A stretch of 64,000 nucleotides of DNA from Rhizobacter terrae (GTDB lineage Bacteria > Pseudomonadota > Gammaproteobacteria > Burkholderiales > Burkholderiaceae_C). The position numbers and the translations under genes were made by a program. Shown in pieces: positions 34,761 to 43,481 of the stretch; position 1 is the first letter of the stretch; the number at the start of each line of letters is the position of its first letter. The notes beneath the pieces are model-generated. The model was given only the letters and a program-made list of their open reading frames with translations, ran no database searches and was not told where the DNA came from. Where the stretch lies: NCBI RefSeq assembly GCF_003852895.1, contig NZ_QUSW01000002.1:310001-374000 (forward strand), written 5' to 3'.

Positions 34761-36107
34761 ATGCCTTCCACCATCATCGACTCCGCCATCTTCCAGGGCA
34801 TCTTCTCCAGCGACGAGATGCGGCACGTGTGGTCCGACGAGAACCGCACGCAGAAGTACCTCGACATCGAGTCCGCGCTGGCCAAGGTCCAGGCGCGCCT
34901 GGGCCTCATTCCGCAACAGGCCGCGGACGAGATCGTCAGCCACTGCCGGCTCGACCAGATCGACATGGTCAAGCTGCGCCAGCAGACCGAGCGCATCGGC
35001 TACCCCATCCTCGGCGTGGTCTCGCAGCTCAATGCGCTGTGCCGCGACAAGCTCGGCGAATACTGCCACTGGGGTGCGACCACGCAGGACATCACCGACA
35101 CCGCCACCGTGCTGCAGATCCGCGAGGCGCTGGCGATCGTCGAGCGCGAGCTGGCGGCCATCTCTTCGGCCATGGCGCGCCACGCGAAGGCGCACCGCGA
35201 CACGCCGATGATCGGCCGCAGCAACCTGCAGCAGGCCATTCCCGTGACCTTCGGCTACAAGATGGCCGGGCTGCTCTCGGCCATCGAGCGCCACCGCGAA
35301 CGGCTGAGCCAGCTCAAGGAGCGCGTCCTCGTCGGCGAGTTCGCCGGCGCGGCAGGCACCCTGGCCTCGCTCGACAAAGGCGCGATGGAAACCCAGGCGG
35401 GACTGTGCGCCGAGCTCGGGCTCAAGCAGCCGCTCATCGCCTGGCACACGATCCGCGACAACATCGCCGAAGTCGGTGCCTTCCTCGGCTTGGTCGGTGG
35501 CACGCTCGGCAAGCTGAGCATGGACGTCAAGCTGATGATGCAGACGGAAGTCGGCGAGGTCTACGAACCTTTCGCTCACGGCCGGGGCAGCAGCAGCACG
35601 ATGCCGCAAAAGCGCAACCCCATCTCGTCGTGCTACATCCACGCGGCGATCTCGGTGGTGCGCCAGCATGCGGCCGCCCTGATGGATGCGATGGTCGCCG
35701 ACCACGAGCGTTCGACCGGCCCGTGGGAGATCGAGTGGATCGTGCTGCCCGAGGCGTTCTGCCTGATGGCCGGCGCCTTGAAACAGTCGCGCTTCGTGCT
35801 CGAAGGACTGGAGGTCGATGCACAGGCCATGCGCCGCAACATCGACCTGACGCATGGGCTCGTGATGAGCGAGGCCGTGATGATGGGCCTGGGTCCGTAC
35901 ATCGGCCGTGAGTACGCGCACGACCTGGTCTATGACATCTGCCGCGAGGCGGTCCGGCAGCAGCGGCCGCTGCTCGACCTGCTGGCCGAGCACCGCGAGA
36001 TCAACAAGCACCTCGACCGCGCCGCCCTCGCCAGGCTTTGCGATCCCGCCAACTACCTGGGTCAGTCCGGCGTGATGGTGGACCGCGTGCTCGCGACCCT
36101 GCGCTGA
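34761..36107 (+). CDS. Fumarase/aspartase-superfamily lyase (adenylosuccinate lyase / carboxymuconate cycloisomerase-like)
   Basis: Homotetrameric lyase of 448 aa. The superfamily signature is GRGSSSTMPQKRNP, which holds the flexible loop and catalytic Ser. WGATTQDITDTA and RSNLQQAIPVTFGYK match the other two active-site regions. It is closer in appearance to the 3-carboxy-cis,cis-muconate cycloisomerase/adenylosuccinate lyase branch than to fumarase. AAGGAA precedes the ATG at 34761 and it follows the CitE gene by 30 bases. In this operon it could release fumarate from, or interconvert, an unusual C-N or C-C substrate that feeds the CoA pathway. A housekeeping purine role is unlikely in this position. 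Confidence 0.85.
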   Translation: MPSTIIDSAIFQGIFSSDEMRHVWSDENRTQKYLDIESALAKVQARLGLIPQQAADEIVSHCRLDQIDMVKLRQQTERIGYPILGVVSQLNALCRDKLGEYCHWGATTQDITDTATVLQIREALAIVERELAAISSAMARHAKAHRDTPMIGRSNLQQAIPVTFGYKMAGLLSAIERHRERLSQLKERVLVGEFAGAAGTLASLDKGAMETQAGLCAELGLKQPLIAWHTIRDNIAEVGAFLGLVGGTLGKLSMDVKLMMQTEVGEVYEPFAHGRGSSSTMPQKRNPISSCYIHAAISVVRQHAAALMDAMVADHERSTGPWEIEWIVLPEAFCLMAGALKQSRFVLEGLEVDAQAMRRNIDLTHGLVMSEAVMMGLGPYIGREYAHDLVYDICREAVRQQRPLLDLLAEHREINKHLDRAALARLCDPANYLGQSGVMVDRVLATLR

Positions 36108-36177
36108 CGCTGCACCGCCACAAGCCGGCGCAGACCGGCTCAGGTTCTTCCTCGCATCATCTCCAGGAGACAACGCC

Positions 36178-37512
36178 ATGAAACCCGGCAAGCTGGTCAA
36201 GCTGCTCTACGTCCAGGTCCTGATCGGCCTGGTGCTCGGCATCACCGTGGGCCACTGGTGGCCCGACATCGGCGCGGCGTTGAAGCCGCTCGGCGATGGC
36301 TTCGTCAAACTGGTGAAGATGATGATCGCGCCGATCGTCTTCTGCACCATCGTGAGCGGCATCACCTCGCTGAACGACACCCGCGAGATCGGCAAGACCT
36401 TGTTGAAGTCGATGGGGTTGTTCTACGCGCTCACGGTCCTCGCTTTGCTGACCGGCCTGGCGGCGGTGTTCCTGCTGCAGCCAGGCGCGGGGATGCACAT
36501 CGACCCCAAGCACCTTGATGCCGCGGTGGCGGCCAAGTACTCGAGCCAGGTGCCCCCGCGCGGCTTCACCGAATTCATGATGCACATCATTCCCGTGTCG
36601 TTCTTCGGTGCCTTCGCGGAAGGCGAGGTGCTGCCGGTGCTGCTGCTGTCGGTGCTGTGCGGCTTCGGCCTGACCCGGATCGGCGCGGCTGGCCGGATCG
36701 TGCTCGATGGCATCGACGGCCTGGCCCACATGCTGTTCGCCGCATTCGGCTTCATCATGCGGCTCGCCCCGCTGGGCGCCTTCGGTGCGATGGCGTTCAC
36801 CGTCGGCCGCTACGGGATCAAATCGATCGGCTCCCTCGGGTTGCTGATCGGCACCTTCTACGTGGCCTGCATCTTCTTCGTCGTGGTGGTGCTCGGCTTG
36901 CTGGCGCGCCTGCACGGCTTCCGGCTCTGGCAGCTGCTGCGCTACATCCGCGAGGAACTGCTGGTGGTGCTGGGCACCTCGTCGAGCGAGCCGGTCCTGC
37001 CTCGACTGCTGATGAAGCTCGAGCGGCTGGGGTGCAAGAAGGGCGTGGTCGGCCTGGTCCTGCCGACTGGCTATTCGTTCAATCTCGACGGCACGGCGAT
37101 CTACCTGACGCTCGCGTCGATGTTCATCGCCCAGGCCTGCGACATCCAGCTCTCATGGACGCAGATCGCCACGATGCTCGGGCTCATGCTGCTGACGTCC
37201 AAGGGGGCAGCCGGCGTGACCGGCAGCGGCTTCGTCGCCCTGGTCGCGACGCTCACCGTGATGCCCGACCTGCCCGTGGCCGGCGTGGCGCTGATCGTCG
37301 GCATCGACCGCTTCATGTCCGAAGCGAGGGCCTTGACCAGCACCATGAGCAATGCCGTCGCCTGCGTGGTCGTGTCGATCTGGGAACACGCGTGCGATCG
37401 TGAGGTTCTCAGGCGAGAGCTCGCGCAGGACCATGCCGTGACCGAGCTGGCCCTTGAAGAGGACGTGGGGATCCCAAGCGCGGCACCAAAGCAACTCGCC
37501 ATTCATGCGTGA
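36178..37512 (+). CDS. C4-dicarboxylate:cation symporter (DctA family)
   Basis: Inner-membrane secondary transporter of 444 aa importing succinate/fumarate/malate-type acids with protons or sodium. Family motifs are [36 protein letters not shown] (the serine-rich re-entrant hairpin), [18 protein letters not shown] and [18 protein letters not shown]. About eight transmembrane helices are evident. AGGAGA lies before the ATG at 36178. It is the last gene of the LysR-controlled operon and probably supplies its diacid substrate. The C-terminus runs ten bases into the end of the convergent chemoreceptor gene. Confidence 0.93.
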   Translation: MKPGKLVKLLYVQVLIGLVLGITVGHWWPDIGAALKPLGDGFVKLVKMMIAPIVFCTIVSGITSLNDTREIGKTLLKSMGLFYALTVLALLTGLAAVFLLQPGAGMHIDPKHLDAAVAAKYSSQVPPRGFTEFMMHIIPVSFFGAFAEGEVLPVLLLSVLCGFGLTRIGAAGRIVLDGIDGLAHMLFAAFGFIMRLAPLGAFGAMAFTVGRYGIKSIGSLGLLIGTFYVACIFFVVVVLGLLARLHGFRLWQLLRYIREELLVVLGTSSSEPVLPRLLMKLERLGCKKGVVGLVLPTGYSFNLDGTAIYLTLASMFIAQACDIQLSWTQIATMLGLMLLTSKGAAGVTGSGFVALVATLTVMPDLPVAGVALIVGIDRFMSEARALTSTMSNAVACVVVSIWEHACDREVLRRELAQDHAVTELALEEDVGIPSAAPKQLAIHA

Positions 37513-39074
37513 ACGCCGGCCGCATCGAGCCGGAACACGCTGACCGATTCCAACAGCCGCAGGCCATTGCACTTCAGGCTCTCGGATGCGGCCGCCGACT
37601 CCTCCACCAGCGCGGCGTTCTGCTGCGTCGTCTGGTCCAGCTGCGACACCGCGGTGTTGATCTGAGAGATGCCGCCGCTCTGCTCGCTGGTGGCAGCAGT
37701 GATCTCGTTCATGAGGTCGCTCACACGCCGGACCTGGGTCACGATCTCGGCCATGGTCTTTCCCGCACGCGACACCAGCTCCGAACCGGCCTCGACCTTG
37801 CCGGCACTGTCGTGGATGAGTGCCTTGATCTCGCGCGCCGCGGTGGCACTGCGCTGAGCGAGATTGCGCACCTCGCTGGCCACCACCGCGAAGCCCTTGC
37901 CGTGCTCGCCTGCCCTCGCCGCCTCCACCGCCGCATTCAACGCGAGGATGTTGGTCTGGAACGCGATGCCATCGATGACGCTGATGATGTCCGCGATCTT
38001 GCGACTCGCGGCGCTGATGTCGGCCATGGTCTGCACGACCTCGCCCACGAGTTCTCCGCCCTGCGCCGCCACCATCGAGGCACCGTCGGCCAGTTGGTTG
38101 GCCTGGCTGGCGGTGTCGGCGTTGGTGCGCACTGCCGAGGCCATCTGCTCCAGCGACGCGGCCGTCTGCTGCAGGCTGGACGCCTGCTCCTCGGTGCGCG
38201 AGCTCAGGTCCAGGTTGCCCTGGGCGATCTGGCTGGAGGCCGTCGCCACCGACTCCGCGCCGTTGCGCACCTCCCCCACCACGTGCCGCAGGCCGACCTG
38301 CATGCGCTGGATGCCTGCCAGGATGCTGGCATCGTCGCCGCGGCGCAGGGTCACCGGCGTGGACAGGTCGCCGGCCGCGATGCGCGCCACCACGCCGCTG
38401 ACGTTGGCAGGCTCGCCGCCGATGGCACGCAGCACGTGGCCGCTGATGAGCACCGCCAGACCCAGTGCCAGGAGCACCGCCAGGAGGGACATGCCGATGG
38501 TCCAGGCCCTGGCCGAGAGGTACCCCTCGCGGCTGTGAGCCACCGCCGCGCCCGCCCCCTCCACGTTCAGCTTGATGTCGCGAGCCAGGGTGTCGCTGAG
38601 GTCGTCGAACTGCTTCTGTCCCTCGGTGCCATACAGAGCATGCAGCGCCTCGGCCTCATGTCCTGCGCGGGCCTGGGGAACAACCAGCGTCTGGACCATG
38701 GCGGTGTAGCGGCTCCATTGCCCCTCGAACTCGTCCCAGAGACGGCGCTCCTCATTCGAGCTGATCACCTTGACATAGTCTTCCCGGTGCTTCTGGTAGC
38801 GTCCCACGCGTTCTTGCAGCAGCTTGTCGGTCGCAGCCTGCGTGGCGGGATCCTTGGCCAGCACCTGGCGGATCTGGGCTAGCCGCACCATCGCGACATC
38901 GGTGCGGATGTCGCCGAGGCTTTCGACGCTAGGCAGCCAGTTGGCCCCGAGATCCTCTGAGTTGCTGTTCAGATCGGAAAGCCGGGACATGGCCACGCCC
39001 GCCAACGCGACCAGCAGGGCGATCTCCAGGAAGAATGCGGCGAGCATCTTGCCGCGCAGGCTCAACGAAATCAT
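37503..39074 (-). CDS. Methyl-accepting chemotaxis protein
   Basis: Membrane chemoreceptor, 523 aa. TM1 is at about 8-30. A periplasmic four-helix-bundle ligand domain follows (about 31-188; [21 protein letters not shown]). TM2 is at about 190-212 and the HAMP domain at 212-265. The signalling domain contains the conserved hairpin tip ([38 protein letters not shown], about 367-406). The start at 39074 is chosen because GAGGAG precedes the ATG and TM1 begins a few residues later; the frame further upstream is not membrane-like. There is no C-terminal NWETF-type pentapeptide. It is convergent with and overlaps dctA, so it may sense diacids, but that is only positional. Confidence 0.92.
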   Translation of the reverse strand: MISLSLRGKMLAAFFLEIALLVALAGVAMSRLSDLNSNSEDLGANWLPSVESLGDIRTDVAMVRLAQIRQVLAKDPATQAATDKLLQERVGRYQKHREDYVKVISSNEERRLWDEFEGQWSRYTAMVQTLVVPQARAGHEAEALHALYGTEGQKQFDDLSDTLARDIKLNVEGAGAAVAHSREGYLSARAWTIGMSLLAVLLALGLAVLISGHVLRAIGGEPANVSGVVARIAAGDLSTPVTLRRGDDASILAGIQRMQVGLRHVVGEVRNGAESVATASSQIAQGNLDLSSRTEEQASSLQQTAASLEQMASAVRTNADTASQANQLADGASMVAAQGGELVGEVVQTMADISAASRKIADIISVIDGIAFQTNILALNAAVEAARAGEHGKGFAVVASEVRNLAQRSATAAREIKALIHDSAGKVEAGSELVSRAGKTMAEIVTQVRRVSDLMNEITAATSEQSGGISQINTAVSQLDQTTQQNAALVEESAAASESLKCNGLRLLESVSVFRLDAAGVHA

Positions 39075-39312
39075 GGGATGGCTCCTCGATTTACGTCCGT
39101 CATTTCGGACGAAATCATGTTCGCTTGAATCATTTCTGATCAATTCGAAAAAATGATGACTCGAATGGCCGCATCTCTGATGTTTCGGGCGCTTGATAAA
39201 GCCGGCACCTAGGGGTTTCCAGTAGAAACGACCGAGGAGCGAGCAGTCTGGGGATCTGCCCCGCCCTGGGCGCCTGGCTCGGCTTCCTTGCAAGAGGAAT
39301 CAGTTATGATCG

Positions 39313-40602
39313 ATGCATCATTATTTCGTGTCATCGCCGGCCGGCATGTCGTCGCCGCACATGAAGCCCTGGGCTGAACCTGATGCCGAGGTGAGGACGA
39401 TCCTCACGGTGGACGATCAACCTGCCAACCTGCGGGTCGTCATCGACTGCCTGGAGCGCCATGGCCTTCGGGTCGTGGTGGCATTGAGCGGTGACGAAGC
39501 GCTCGAACGCGCCAGATACGTCCGCCCGGATCTCGTGCTGCTGGATGTGCACATGCCCGGACTCGACGGCTTCGACACATGCCGCCAGCTCAAGACCATC
39601 CCGTCCACGCAGGACATCCCGGTCATCTTCATGACCAGCGCCACCGAAACCCCGGACAAGCTGGCGGCTTTCGCTGCCGGGGGTGTCGACTACGTCACGA
39701 AGCCAGTCAACGAGGAGGAGGTCCTCGCTCGCGTCAACACCCACCTGACGCTCAGCGCGCTGCGCCGCCAGCTCGAGGCCAAGAATGCCGAGCTGGCACG
39801 CTCCAACATCGAGCTCGAACAACTGGCCATCGAACGCGCCGTCCGGGCACGCGCCGAAGGCGAGTCCGCCGGCTTGCGCAAGCTGCTGGAAGAGCGCGAC
39901 CAGATGCTGGCCGATCGGGAAGACATGCTGCGGCTGCTCGCCCATGAGGTGCGCCAGCCGCTGAACAATGCATCGGCCGCCTTGCAGAGCGCGTCCGCAG
40001 CCATCGCGGGCCTGGGTGGCGAGCACAACGCCGACATCCGCCGTCCGCTGCTGCGCGCTGAGCACGTGCTCGACCATGTCATCGGCACGCTCAACAATGC
40101 GCTGGCGGCCGCCACCATGCTCACCTCGGGATGGACCGAGCCCATCGCCGACACGGACCTGGACACGCTCATCGGCCTGGTGGTGCACGACATGGCCGCC
40201 GAGGACCGCAGCCGCATCACCGTCGAATCCCGCACCGCGATGCGCACGGTGCAGGTTCAGCCGCTGCTGATGCGGCTGGCCTTGTCCAACCTGCTGTCCA
40301 ACGCCCTCGCCTATTCGCCCTCGGGTTCGCCGGTGCAGTTGCGCATCCGCGATGGCGAGGAGCCGCCCGCCATCGTGCTGGAGGTCGCGGACCGTGGCGA
40401 AGGCATCGCCGCGGACCTGCTGCCACGCGTCTTCGACAAGGGCACGCGCGGCCGCAACGCGCTTGCGAAGGCCGGTGCGGGGCTGGGCCTGTACATCGTG
40501 CGCAAGGTGGTGGAGCTGCACCGCGGCAGCATCGAGATCGTTCCCAATCCGCCACGCGGCAGCATCGCCCGCATGACGATTCCACAAGGCATCGAGGTCT
40601 AG
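39313..40602 (+). CDS. Soluble hybrid protein: N-terminal receiver domain plus histidine kinase
   Basis: Cytoplasmic signalling protein of 429 aa. The receiver domain (about 27-145) has phosphoacceptor Asp78 (LVLLDVHMPGLDG) and Lys130. A coiled coil (about 150-200) follows. The kinase core has His211 in RLLAHEVRQPLNNASAAL and an ATPase domain (SNLLSNALAYSPSG, EVADRGEGIA, KAGAGLGLYIVRKV). No sensor or membrane segment is present, so input must arrive through receiver phosphorylation, making it a relay node. Candidate starts are ATG 39313, 39346 and 39361; I keep the first. Its stop is four bases before the OmpR-type regulator, its likely target. The 238-base gap to the divergent chemoreceptor holds no gene I can recognise. 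Confidence 0.88.
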   Translation: MHHYFVSSPAGMSSPHMKPWAEPDAEVRTILTVDDQPANLRVVIDCLERHGLRVVVALSGDEALERARYVRPDLVLLDVHMPGLDGFDTCRQLKTIPSTQDIPVIFMTSATETPDKLAAFAAGGVDYVTKPVNEEEVLARVNTHLTLSALRRQLEAKNAELARSNIELEQLAIERAVRARAEGESAGLRKLLEERDQMLADREDMLRLLAHEVRQPLNNASAALQSASAAIAGLGGEHNADIRRPLLRAEHVLDHVIGTLNNALAAATMLTSGWTEPIADTDLDTLIGLVVHDMAAEDRSRITVESRTAMRTVQVQPLLMRLALSNLLSNALAYSPSGSPVQLRIRDGEEPPAIVLEVADRGEGIAADLLPRVFDKGTRGRNALAKAGAGLGLYIVRKVVELHRGSIEIVPNPPRGSIARMTIPQGIEV

Positions 40603-40606
40603 ACGA

Positions 40607-41293
40607 ATGCTGCCATCGACCCTCGCCGTCATCGACGACGACCGCGAATTCGCCGAATACCTCGCCCAGTACCTCGAACAGCACGACGTGCGCGTGCGCG
40701 TGTTCTCCGACAGCGACGAGTTCCTCACCTCCGCAGGGGCCTGGGAGTACGACTTCTACGTGGTGGACCTGATGCTGCCGGGCGTGGACGGCGTCGATCT
40801 CGTGCGCCTCATCCGCCGCAAGGGGCCGGCTGGCATCGTGGTCGTGTCCGGCCGCGTGGGGCCGGACGTCTTCGACTCGGTTCTGCGCGCCGGAGCGGAC
40901 ATGTACCTCATGAAGCCTGTGCGCTTCGAGCAGGTGGGCCTGGCCATTGAAGCGGTGCAGCGCCGGGTCGAAGGCAGCCGCACGCAGGCGGCGCAGTGGC
41001 GGCTGGAGCGAGCGGCGCGCAAGCTGGTGGCGCCCGACGGTGCACGCATCGACCTGAGCGACAACGACCTCGCGGTCGTCGAATGCTTCGCGGCAGCCGA
41101 TGGTGCGACCGTGACGCGGGCCACCTTGTGCCAACGGCTGGGCCGCGACCCTCAGAACGAGGCCGACAACCTGCTGCATGCCGCCATCTACCGGCTGCGC
41201 CGCCGCATCGAACGTGCCACCACATCCACCGTTCCGCTGCATTCGGAACAGAAGGTGGGCTACACCTTCCGGGGCAAGCTCATCGCGGTCTAG
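40607..41293 (+). CDS. OmpR-family response regulator with diverged winged helix
   Basis: A 228-aa response regulator. The receiver domain has the acidic pocket (VIDDDRE), Asp54 (YVVDLMLPGVDG) and Lys103 (YLMKPVRFEQ). The C-terminal winged helix is recognisable by IDLSDNDLAVVECF, TRATLCQRLG, the recognition-helix region NLLHAAIYRLRRRIE and the wing QKVGYTFRGKL. It is diverged from typical OmpR sequences (PQNEADNLLH in place of the usual VDVHISRLR region). It starts four bases after the REC-kinase stop and is surely its partner. Target genes are unknown. Confidence 0.9.
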   Translation: MLPSTLAVIDDDREFAEYLAQYLEQHDVRVRVFSDSDEFLTSAGAWEYDFYVVDLMLPGVDGVDLVRLIRRKGPAGIVVVSGRVGPDVFDSVLRAGADMYLMKPVRFEQVGLAIEAVQRRVEGSRTQAAQWRLERAARKLVAPDGARIDLSDNDLAVVECFAAADGATVTRATLCQRLGRDPQNEADNLLHAAIYRLRRRIERATTSTVPLHSEQKVGYTFRGKLIAV

Positions 41294-41339
41294 GACGGTG
41301 GGCCACCGGCTTGAGAATCCCTTGCGGCACACTCATGGG

Positions 41340-41957
41340 ATGCCCGCCGCCAACTCCGCCATCCAGCCCGACTTCGCCCCCATCCTGTTCAAGAGCGCCA
41401 AGGCTTTCGAGACCTGGCTGAAGAAGAATCACGCCACCTCTGACGGCCTCTGGCTCAAGATCGCCAAACGGGGTGCCGATGAACCCAGCGTCACCTACCC
41501 CGAGGCGGTGGAGATCGCGCTCTGTTGGGGCTGGATCGACGGCCAGAAGAAGGGCCTCGACGACCAGCACTTTCTCCAGCGCTTCACACCGCGGCGCGCG
41601 CGCAGCATCTGGTCGAAGATCAACGTCGACAAGGTCGCGGCACTCATCAAAGCGGGCCGCATGCAGGCGCCGGGCTACGCGCAGATCGAGGCCGCCAAGG
41701 CCGACGGACGCTGGGCGAAGGCCTACGACGGAGCGCGCACCTCCGTGGTGCCGGAGGACCTGTTGGCGGCGCTGGAAGCCGAGCCGAGGGCCAAGGCCTT
41801 CTTTGCAACGATCAACGCGGCCAATCGCTACGCGGTGCTGTGGCGCATACAGACGGCCGTGAAGGCCGAGACGCGCGCCAGGCGCATCGCCCAGCTGGTG
41901 GAGATGCTCGCGCGCGGCGAGACCATCCACATCTTCAAGCCCCGCGCCAAGACATGA
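41340..41957 (+). CDS. YdeI/OmpD-associated family protein
   Basis: A 205-aa cytoplasmic protein of the YdeI family, in which some members are linked to bacteriocin or peptide resistance; the biochemical role is unclear. Family signs are FETWLKKNHATSDGLWLKIAK, the VTYPEAVEIALCWGWIDGQK core, FTPRRARSIWSKINVDKV and the C-terminal helical repeat with RAKAFFATINAANRYAVLWR and ETRARRIAQLVEMLARG. The ATG at 41340 follows the response regulator by 46 bases. Its stop overlaps the start of the small EF-Tu-like gene as ATGA, so the two are co-translated. Confidence 0.87.
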   Translation: MPAANSAIQPDFAPILFKSAKAFETWLKKNHATSDGLWLKIAKRGADEPSVTYPEAVEIALCWGWIDGQKKGLDDQHFLQRFTPRRARSIWSKINVDKVAALIKAGRMQAPGYAQIEAAKADGRWAKAYDGARTSVVPEDLLAALEAEPRAKAFFATINAANRYAVLWRIQTAVKAETRARRIAQLVEMLARGETIHIFKPRAKT

Positions 41958-42319
41958 ATGCTCCGATTGAACCGCGTGCCGACCACTTCACAATGCTCGT
42001 TCAGCGTGCACTTCCCGATGGCAGGTTCGTCGTGACGAACTCGTCTCGAAGGGATGTCCCAAAAGGAACGAGGTTCGTCGACATGTACGCAGAGCGGGGA
42101 TTCCTTGAACCTGACGGACACGTTGTTGTCCGTAGCCGGGAGCAAGGCCCCAGCGTCTCGCTTCTGCTCAGTGACGTCGAGTTCTTTCGACGCAGCATTG
42201 AATGCGTTCCATGCGGCCACCATGCAGGTGCAGCATTTGAGGGAGCTGGCGCGGAAGCGGTTGTTTGGGCTTTTCGACTCCCCCGACATCTATTTCGAAG
42301 TGTCAGAAGAGGAAGCTGA
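41954..42319 (+). CDS. Small EF-Tu domain-2-like beta-barrel protein (possibly frameshifted at its end)
   Basis: About 121 aa. The first 95 residues look like the beta-barrel of translational GTPases (domain 2 of EF-Tu): FTMLVQRALPDGRFVVTN, VPKGTRFVDMY, VSLLLSDVEFFRRSIECVPCG, HHAGAAFEGAGAEAV. The GTP-binding domain is absent, as in other short stand-alone proteins of this type. The last 20 residues (VVWAFRLPRHLFRSVRRGS) do not fit the fold and overlap the next reading frame. The natural end may therefore have been altered by a frameshift, or the protein simply ends irregularly. It starts in an ATGA overlap with the YdeI-family gene. Function unknown. Confidence 0.6.
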   Translation: MNAPIEPRADHFTMLVQRALPDGRFVVTNSSRRDVPKGTRFVDMYAERGFLEPDGHVVVRSREQGPSVSLLLSDVEFFRRSIECVPCGHHAGAAFEGAGAEAVVWAFRLPRHLFRSVRRGS

Positions 42320-42593
42320 GTCCGTGCTGGTGGCAGTTCTGGTCAAGGACATGGCGTACGGAAGTCCCCTGGTGCCGCCCGACGAAGCGGTGACGCTGGC
42401 CGACGCGTTCTTGAAGTCGCTGGGGGGCGGCAAGGACGCCAGGTACTTCACAAATGGCGAGTTTGGCAAGGCTCGCTCACCTGCGAACTTGGGGCCACGC
42501 TGGAGTCCAGCAACCGAGCACACCTTCGATTCCGGCATTCTCGTCTTGACCTCGCGGCAAGTCGGCTGCGCGTGGTTCATGGACGAAGACTGA
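42222..42593 (+). CDS. Hypothetical small acidic protein
   Basis: About 123 aa in a different frame from the EF-Tu-like gene. The C-terminal 100 residues have clear protein character: FGLFDSPDIYFEVSEEEAES, VPPDEAVTLADAFLKSL, GPRWSPATEHTFDSGILVL, and an end in CAWFMDED. The start is uncertain. The ATG at 42222 overlaps the preceding gene by 98 bases and lacks a ribosome-binding site. The same frame is open back to an ATG at 42054. It may be an independent gene, or the distal half of a gene broken by a frameshift near 42220-42320. I do not recognise the family. Confidence 0.5.
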   Translation: MQVQHLRELARKRLFGLFDSPDIYFEVSEEEAESVLVAVLVKDMAYGSPLVPPDEAVTLADAFLKSLGGGKDARYFTNGEFGKARSPANLGPRWSPATEHTFDSGILVLTSRQVGCAWFMDED

Positions 42594-42624
42594 TGGCCCA
42601 CACCGCCGTTCGGCGGCTGACAGC

Positions 42625-43263
42625 TCAGGTGCTCAAGGAGCCCTGTGCGCCGCGGAACGCGCCGTTTGATTTCCGCCAGACCAGCGTGAAGTTGTTCGCC
42701 GGCATCGGTATGGACTCCTCCAGCACAAGGCCTGCAGTGCGCGCGACTTCCGCCACCTCGTCGATGTCGCGCACACCCCAGAGCGGGTTCCTCGCGCGCA
42801 GGCTCGCGTCGAACGCTTCATTGCTTTGCGACGTATGCGCGCTGCCACGCATGTACGGGCCATAGGTCACGAGCACCCCGCCGGTGGGCAGGATCATGCC
42901 GGCGCCCGCCATCAACGCGAGCGTGGCCTCCCACGGGGAGATATGGATCACGTTGATGCACACGACCGCGTCGGCCGCGGACACGGACCAGGGGCGCTTC
43001 GTGACGTCGATGGCGAGGGGCGGCTTGACGTTCGACAGGTTGCCTGCGAGCGTCCATGCCTCGATGGAAGCATGGCGCTCCACGTCCATCTCGCTGGGCT
43101 GGAAAGTCAGGGCGGGCAACGCCTTGGCGAAATGCACCACATGCTGCCCGGTGCCGCTGCCGATCTCGAGCACAAGGCCGCGCGGCGGCAATACACGCCA
43201 GAGCACTTCGAGGATCGGCTGCTTGTTGCGCTCGGGGGAGGGGGCGGTCTCGCGTGCGTCCAT
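42625..43263 (-). CDS. DUF938-type SAM-dependent methyltransferase
   Basis: A 212-aa cytoplasmic class I methyltransferase of the DUF938 family. The N-terminus is SPERNKQPILEVL. The SAM-binding glycine loop is LVLEIGSGTGQHVVHFA, followed by LTFQPSEMD. The catalytic-site region is VVCINVIHISPWEAT, and LVTYGPYMRGSAHTSQSNEAFD follows. The ATG at 43263 is chosen because family members begin a few residues before SPERNK; the open frame upstream has no homology. It is transcribed against its left neighbour and away from the patatin gene. The methyl acceptor is unknown. Confidence 0.9.
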   Translation of the reverse strand: MDARETAPSPERNKQPILEVLWRVLPPRGLVLEIGSGTGQHVVHFAKALPALTFQPSEMDVERHASIEAWTLAGNLSNVKPPLAIDVTKRPWSVSAADAVVCINVIHISPWEATLALMAGAGMILPTGGVLVTYGPYMRGSAHTSQSNEAFDASLRARNPLWGVRDIDEVAEVARTAGLVLEESIPMPANNFTLVWRKSNGAFRGAQGSLST

Positions 43264-43481
43264 GCAGCGATGGTATGCAAATGCACGGTCTCGAGCAGGG
43301 CTCGGCAACTTTGCGGCGACGAGACCGCCAAGCTGGCCAACGAAGACGACCATTCCAGTCAGGCCCCGGTAAGCATCAATGACCATCGGGATGCACGGGC
43401 ATCAAGACCTCCACTCACGTTTGGGTGTTGCCGCGCGTATCCTCGTTCGCATCCTCACAACGGTCGGATTCAACATCTCCC

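Noticed and set aside
39075-39312. Hidden small gene or RNA between the chemoreceptor and the REC-kinase
   Set aside because: The region is relatively AT-rich in its first 100 bases, as expected for divergent promoters. I saw no convincing reading frame, tRNA or terminator hairpin.
42054-42221. Upstream start for the small acidic protein at 42222
   Set aside because: The added residues (Ser/Thr-rich) read like an antiphase shadow of the EF-Tu-like gene; the start remains uncertain.
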